Assembly (NCBI GenBank): GCA_011055475.1 | Contig: DSDH01000690.1 | Coordinates: forward strand, 1-9,787 | DNA from: Phycisphaerales bacterium | GTDB lineage: Bacteria > Planctomycetota > Phycisphaerae > Sedimentisphaerales > Anaerohalosphaeraceae | Direction: 5' to 3' | DNA: 9,787 nucleotides | Shown: in pieces, positions 7,349 through 9,787 of the stretch | Numbering within the stretch: position 1 is the first letter of the stretch | How the letters are laid out: every line of letters begins with the position of its first letter | Notes under the pieces: generated by a model | What the model saw: the letters and a program-made list of their open reading frames with translations, nothing else | What the model was told of the DNA's origin: nothing | Databases searched by the model: none | Position numbers and translations under genes: made by a program

Positions 7349-8139
7349 GAACCGTCGTCGTAGGGGGGGTCGTCGGATCGGCCCTGGCGCCTCTCCAGGG
7401 CCGCCAAGGCGTTCCGATTCACGTGAAACGCCCCCAGCGCCGACAGGGGGACGGGACAATCCCGGCGAATCACGCGGTTGGGCCCATCGGTCAATCGGTT
7501 GGCCACGTTCTGACCATGTACGACCTGGAGCCAATACGGCGCTTGTGGGATCAATTCCCACTCGTCGGTCGGTAATTGGTCATTCGGGTAGTGGTAGACG
7601 CTGGTCGCCCTCACGCGGGGCTCGATCAGCGTGGGCAAATGGTACGGATAGTCCATCAGCCACGCCTGGCGGCCCGCCAGATCCAAGATCACCCCCTGAG
7701 CGAAACTGATCGCCCACGTGCGTCCCCGCGGTCGATACCGCTGCTGGATCAGGCCGATCGTGTTCTCGTGGATCGCATCATCGCTGTCGAGCTCGGTCGT
7801 GATCAAGTCGTAGTCGCCCGGCGCCGCGTGGTCGACGACGGTGCGGGCGATGCGCTCGCCGTCCAGGCCGCGACAGGTCAGATAGAGCGGCACCAGGTTG
7901 GGCACGCGCAGCGATTCGACCCACAGTTTGTACTGCGGAGGTGTGCGAATATCCAGAAACAGCAGCCACGTGAAGTTCCGGCAACGCTGGCCCCGGATGC
8001 CGGGCAGGGTGAACGTCTCGAACAGCCGCACGCGGTGTTCCATCCAGGCATCGCCGGTCAGCTCGTCATTGCCGCGTACCCCCCGGTGACTGTAGACACC
8101 GACGTTCAGACACGTGATCACGTAATGTCGAAACGACAC
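7288..8139 (-). CDS. Putative rhamnosyl transferase family glycosyltransferase
   Basis: This 283-residue protein has no signal peptide or membrane segment and is probably cytosolic. It resembles the 'putative rhamnosyl transferase' family (Pfam Rhamno_transf), which has a GT-A-like layout. RLFETFTLPGIRGQ followed by FTWLLFLD (39-63) is the N-terminal family signature. ITTELDSDDAIHENT (113-127) carries the acidic DSDD cluster expected to bind metal and nucleotide-sugar. WLQVVHGQNVANR (203-215) is the family's C-terminal block. The true sugar and acceptor cannot be read from sequence; surface polysaccharide or glycan modification is an inference. I chose GTG 8139 because AAGGAG lies 6 nt upstream and a promoter maps to 8173-8200. 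TTG 8169 is in frame but falls at the promoter's predicted transcription start. The final 20 or so residues (Ser/Arg rich) are encoded antisense to the nadB C-terminus. No other glycan genes flank it. Confidence 0.82.
   Translation of the reverse strand: MSFRHYVITCLNVGVYSHRGVRGNDELTGDAWMEHRVRLFETFTLPGIRGQRCRNFTWLLFLDIRTPPQYKLWVESLRVPNLVPLYLTCRGLDGERIARTVVDHAAPGDYDLITTELDSDDAIHENTIGLIQQRYRPRGRTWAISFAQGVILDLAGRQAWLMDYPYHLPTLIEPRVRATSVYHYPNDQLPTDEWELIPQAPYWLQVVHGQNVANRLTDGPNRVIRRDCPVPLSALGAFHVNRNALAALERRQGRSDDPPYDDGSQSLRDSSICRANSPSFGSG
7379..7403 (+). terminator. Hairpin downstream of nadB, possible terminator without U-tract
   Basis: CGGCCCTGG (7379-7387) and CCAGGGCCG (7395-7403) form a perfect 9-bp stem with a 7-nt loop, starting 30 nt after the nadB stop. 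It is the only strong hairpin I found at the right distance for nadB. No T-run follows, so termination would need Rho or a U-less mechanism. The stem lies in the antisense glycosyltransferase coding region, so chance or codon constraint is possible. Confidence 0.35.
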
Positions 8140-8145
8140 AGGCCT

Positions 8146-8151
8146 CTCCTT
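8146..8151 (-). promoter_or_regulatory. Ribosome binding site of the glycosyltransferase gene
   Basis: AAGGAG on the minus strand lies 6 nt before GTG 8139. It decides for this GTG over the longer TTG-initiated frame at 8169. Confidence 0.75.
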
Positions 8152-8172
8152 GTGGCAGCGGCGCCGCAAGTC

Positions 8173-8200
8173 AGTATCGCCGTGCGGGCGCCGCTGTCAA
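8173..8200 (-). promoter_or_regulatory. Sigma70-type promoter of the glycosyltransferase gene
   Basis: On the minus strand TTGACA (8200-8195) is followed after 16 bp by GATACT (8178-8173), four of six -10 consensus bases. Transcription would start near 8166, giving a leader of about 27 nt. lpdA lies upstream on the same strand, so some read-through from it is also possible. Confidence 0.55.
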
Positions 8201-8497
8201 GCATTCACAGGCCCGACTCGTCTTCCCGTATCTTGGCCGGGGTGTTTGTGAGGTCGATACCGCCGCTGCGGGGTCAGCCGCCACCTGCCCGTGTGGGCCG
8301 TGGGCGTGTCTTGAGGATGCCACGGGGACATTTGTCACGACACGGCCACGCAGGCGTGGCCCTGCCACCCAACCTGCAGCCTGCCCTCAGATCTGTCAAC
8401 CGCCCGCGGGGCGAAGTGCGAAGCCGGTTCACGGGCCCGGTCGTCGGTGAGAACGGACGCGGGGGTCGCCGGGGCGCGCCAGGTGCATGCCTGCGCC
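8201..8497. other. Gene-free interval between lpdA and the glycosyltransferase gene
   Basis: I see no credible gene here; the open frames crossing it are GC-rich antisense artefacts with no recognisable protein motif. It holds the palindrome cluster 8299-8368, a small perfect stem CGCCC-GCG-GGGCG (8401-8413) and a bulged 7-bp hairpin around the GCATGC at 8486-8491, immediately after the lpdA stop. No clear intrinsic terminator with a U-tract for lpdA is visible. Confidence 0.5.
8299..8368. repeat. Cluster of nested palindromes, REP/MITE-like
   Basis: Several inverted repeats overlap. CGTGGGCGTGTC (8299-8310) pairs with GACACGGCCACG (8339-8350) with one mismatch. Between them GACA-TT-TGTC (8327-8336) and TGTC-AC-GACA (8333-8342) share the TGTC arm. 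GGCCACG-CAGG-CGTGGCC (8344-8361) is a perfect 7-bp stem, and GTGGC-CCT-GCCAC (8356-8368) is a perfect 5-bp stem. TGCCAC occurs at 8318-8323 and again at 8363-8368. The 8344-8350 arm is shared, so two of the folds exclude each other. Whether it is a dispersed genomic repeat cannot be judged from one copy. Confidence 0.45.
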
Positions 8498-9787
8498 TCA
8501 GCGGCGAGGCGGCACGTGCAGGCTGATGCCGAAGGCGTCCTCCCAGGCCTCCTTGAGCACCTCGCTGACGGTCGGATGGGCGAAGCACACCCGCTCAATG
8601 GGCTCGCGACTGCCGAGCAGGGCGCGGGCGGCGGCGGTCATCTCGGTGACCACGGCGCCGACCATCGTCACACCGACGACGCTATCGGTGGTCTTGTCGC
8701 GGATGACCCGGATCTCGCCGACGTTCTCGTTGTGGCAGACGCTGCGGCCATTCGTGCGGAACGGGGCGCTGCCGACGACCACCTCGCGGCCCTCGGCGGC
8801 GCAGGCCTTTTCATTCTTGCCGACCGAGGCCACCTCCGGGAACGTGTACACGGCCCGCGGAACGAGGCTGTAATCGTCCATTTCCTCGTTGCCCCCGGTG
8901 GCGTTGGCGGCGGCGACCTCGGCCTCGGCGAACGCGCCGTGGGCCAGGTACGTGGTGCCCACCAGATCGCCGATGGCGTACACGCCGGGGGCGCTGGTTT
9001 CCATCCTGCGGTTGACCTTGACGGCCGGGCCGTTCATGTCCAGGCCCAGCGACTGGACCGTTTCCGAATCGCAACAGGCCCGGCGGCCGACGGCGACGAG
9101 CACCTTCTCGGCCGGGATATCGGCGTGCGACTCCACGTGGACGACGGCTCCTTTGTCGGATGTGTCCACGCCGGTGACCTTGCCGCCGGTCAGGCACGTG
9201 ATGCCCAGCTTCTTGAGCTCCTTGGCCATGAGCGCGCCGACCCAGTCGTCCTCGGTGGGCAGTACCTGCGGCAGGGCCTCGACGATCGTGACCGCGCAGC
9301 CCATGGCCGCGTAGACGCACGCCATCTCGCAGCCGATCACGCCGCCGCCGATGATGACCATCGACGCCGGGACCGCCGGCAGCGACAGGGCATCGGTGCT
9401 GCTGATAATCGTGTGGCCGTCGTAGGGGAACGCGCCGATCTGGATGGGGGCCGAGCCCGTGGCCAGGATAATCTTGTCGCCGGCGATCGTCTGGCCGCCG
9501 CCGGGGCCGTCCACGCGGACCTGCCCGGGCGCCGGGACGATGCCGCACCCTTCGAACACCTTGACCTTGTTGCTGCGAAGCAGACCGCTCACGCCGCCGC
9601 GAAAACCGGCGACAATGGCGTCCTTACGCTTCTGCATGGCGGCCCAGTTGGGCGTGATCGACCCGATCTCCACGCCCATCAGCTTGGCGTGCCGGGCCAG
9701 CGTCATGAAATGCACCGATCCCAACAGGGCCTTGGAGGGGATGCACCCCCGGTTCAGACACGTGCCGCCCATTTGGTCCTTTTCGAC
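8498..9787 (-). CDS. lpdA: Dihydrolipoyl dehydrogenase (E3), 5' end outside window
   Basis: This FAD flavoprotein reoxidises dihydrolipoyl groups of 2-oxoacid dehydrogenase complexes or the glycine cleavage system, passing electrons to NAD+. The frame runs to the window edge: VEKDQ precedes GGTCLNRGCIPSK. ATG 9772 is therefore internal and about 35-40 residues, including the first FAD-binding motif, are missing. Numbering from the first visible residue, redox-active Cys10 and Cys15 lie in GGTCLNRGCIPSK; ATGS is at 109-112; GGGVIG (147-152) is the NAD-binding motif; AVGR is at 232-235; and YAIGDLVG (270-277) is the second FAD motif. HPTVSE (404-409) supplies the His/Glu active-site pair of the dimerisation domain. 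All catalytic residues visible are intact. Mercuric or glutathione reductase is less likely because of HPTVSE and the CLNRGC spacing and context. No E1, E2 or glycine cleavage gene is in the window, so the partner complex is unknown. Confidence 0.95.
   Translation of the reverse strand, partial: VEKDQMGGTCLNRGCIPSKALLGSVHFMTLARHAKLMGVEIGSITPNWAAMQKRKDAIVAGFRGGVSGLLRSNKVKVFEGCGIVPAPGQVRVDGPGGGQTIAGDKIILATGSAPIQIGAFPYDGHTIISSTDALSLPAVPASMVIIGGGVIGCEMACVYAAMGCAVTIVEALPQVLPTEDDWVGALMAKELKKLGITCLTGGKVTGVDTSDKGAVVHVESHADIPAEKVLVAVGRRACCDSETVQSLGLDMNGPAVKVNRRMETSAPGVYAIGDLVGTTYLAHGAFAEAEVAAANATGGNEEMDDYSLVPRAVYTFPEVASVGKNEKACAAEGREVVVGSAPFRTNGRSVCHNENVGEIRVIRDKTTDSVVGVTMVGAVVTEMTAAARALLGSREPIERVCFAHPTVSEVLKEAWEDAFGISLHVPPRR

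Noticed and set aside
5738..7561. Long minus-strand open frame opposite nadB, running into the glycosyltransferase region
   Set aside because: nadB is certain from catalytic motifs, and the glycosyltransferase frame on the same strand is the one with family motifs and a ribosome binding site. This frame has neither.
8140..8169. Ten-residue N-terminal extension of the glycosyltransferase from TTG 8169
   Set aside because: The extension would contain the ribosome binding site itself and would start at the predicted transcription start. GTG 8139 has ideal spacing.
8373..8399. TTGACA on the minus strand at 8399-8394 as another promoter
   Set aside because: At 16-18 bp spacing the candidate -10 boxes match consensus at only about two bases. 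No gene start follows within a sensible distance, because the glycosyltransferase has a better promoter nearer.
8477..8500. Hairpin right after the lpdA stop as its terminator
   Set aside because: The stem needs a bulge, the arms adjoin the stop codon and no U-run follows. It is too weak to call as a terminator.
7576..8526. Plus-strand open frame opposite the glycosyltransferase and across the gap (316 codons)
   Set aside because: Its translation is Arg/Val/Gln-rich with no motif, whereas the minus strand has a GT family signature, promoter and ribosome binding site. It was tempting because it spans the otherwise empty gap.

Overview
The window is GC-rich bacterial chromosome, densely coding on both strands, and most of it is central metabolism and DNA repair. 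It holds three complete genes and two cut by the window edges. In order they are the 3' three-quarters of mfd (+), ppdK (-), nadB (+), a putative rhamnosyl-transferase-family gene (-), and most of lpdA (-). I see no rRNA, tRNA, CRISPR array, transposase, phage gene or secretion locus. Strong GC3 bias, a ppdK-type pyruvate phosphate dikinase and the NadB N-terminus would fit a planctomycete-like (perhaps Phycisphaerae) or other deep-branching environmental bacterium. That placement is an inference and is not proved by the window.

Layout. Positions 1-2751 carry mfd, the transcription-repair coupling translocase, missing roughly 230 N-terminal residues. Only 12 bp separate its stop from the stop of the convergent ppdK (2764-5475). 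A strong hairpin with a U-rich tail for ppdK transcripts lies inside the last codons of mfd. The 256-bp gap 5476-5731 is a divergent control region. It has a near-consensus sigma70-type promoter for ppdK (TTGACA-N17-TATAGT), a terminator-like hairpin facing the same way just upstream of it, and a promoter for nadB (TTGACC-N18-TACACT). nadB (5732-7348) is complete and overlaps the 3' end of the convergent glycosyltransferase gene (7288-8139) by 61 bp. That gene has its own promoter (TTGACA-N16-GATACT) and a good ribosome binding site that decides its GTG start. A gap of about 300 bp without genes (8201-8497) contains a cluster of nested palindromes. lpdA begins beyond the right edge and ends at 8498.

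How the genes relate. PpdK interconverts pyruvate and PEP, Lpd is the E3 of 2-oxoacid dehydrogenase or glycine cleavage complexes, and NadB starts de novo NAD synthesis. They are metabolic neighbours but are not one operon: strands alternate and each complete gene has its own promoter signals. The least ordinary items are the terminator embedded in mfd, the antisense overlap of nadB with the glycosyltransferase gene, and the palindrome cluster at 8299-8368. I found no convincing undescribed multi-gene system here.
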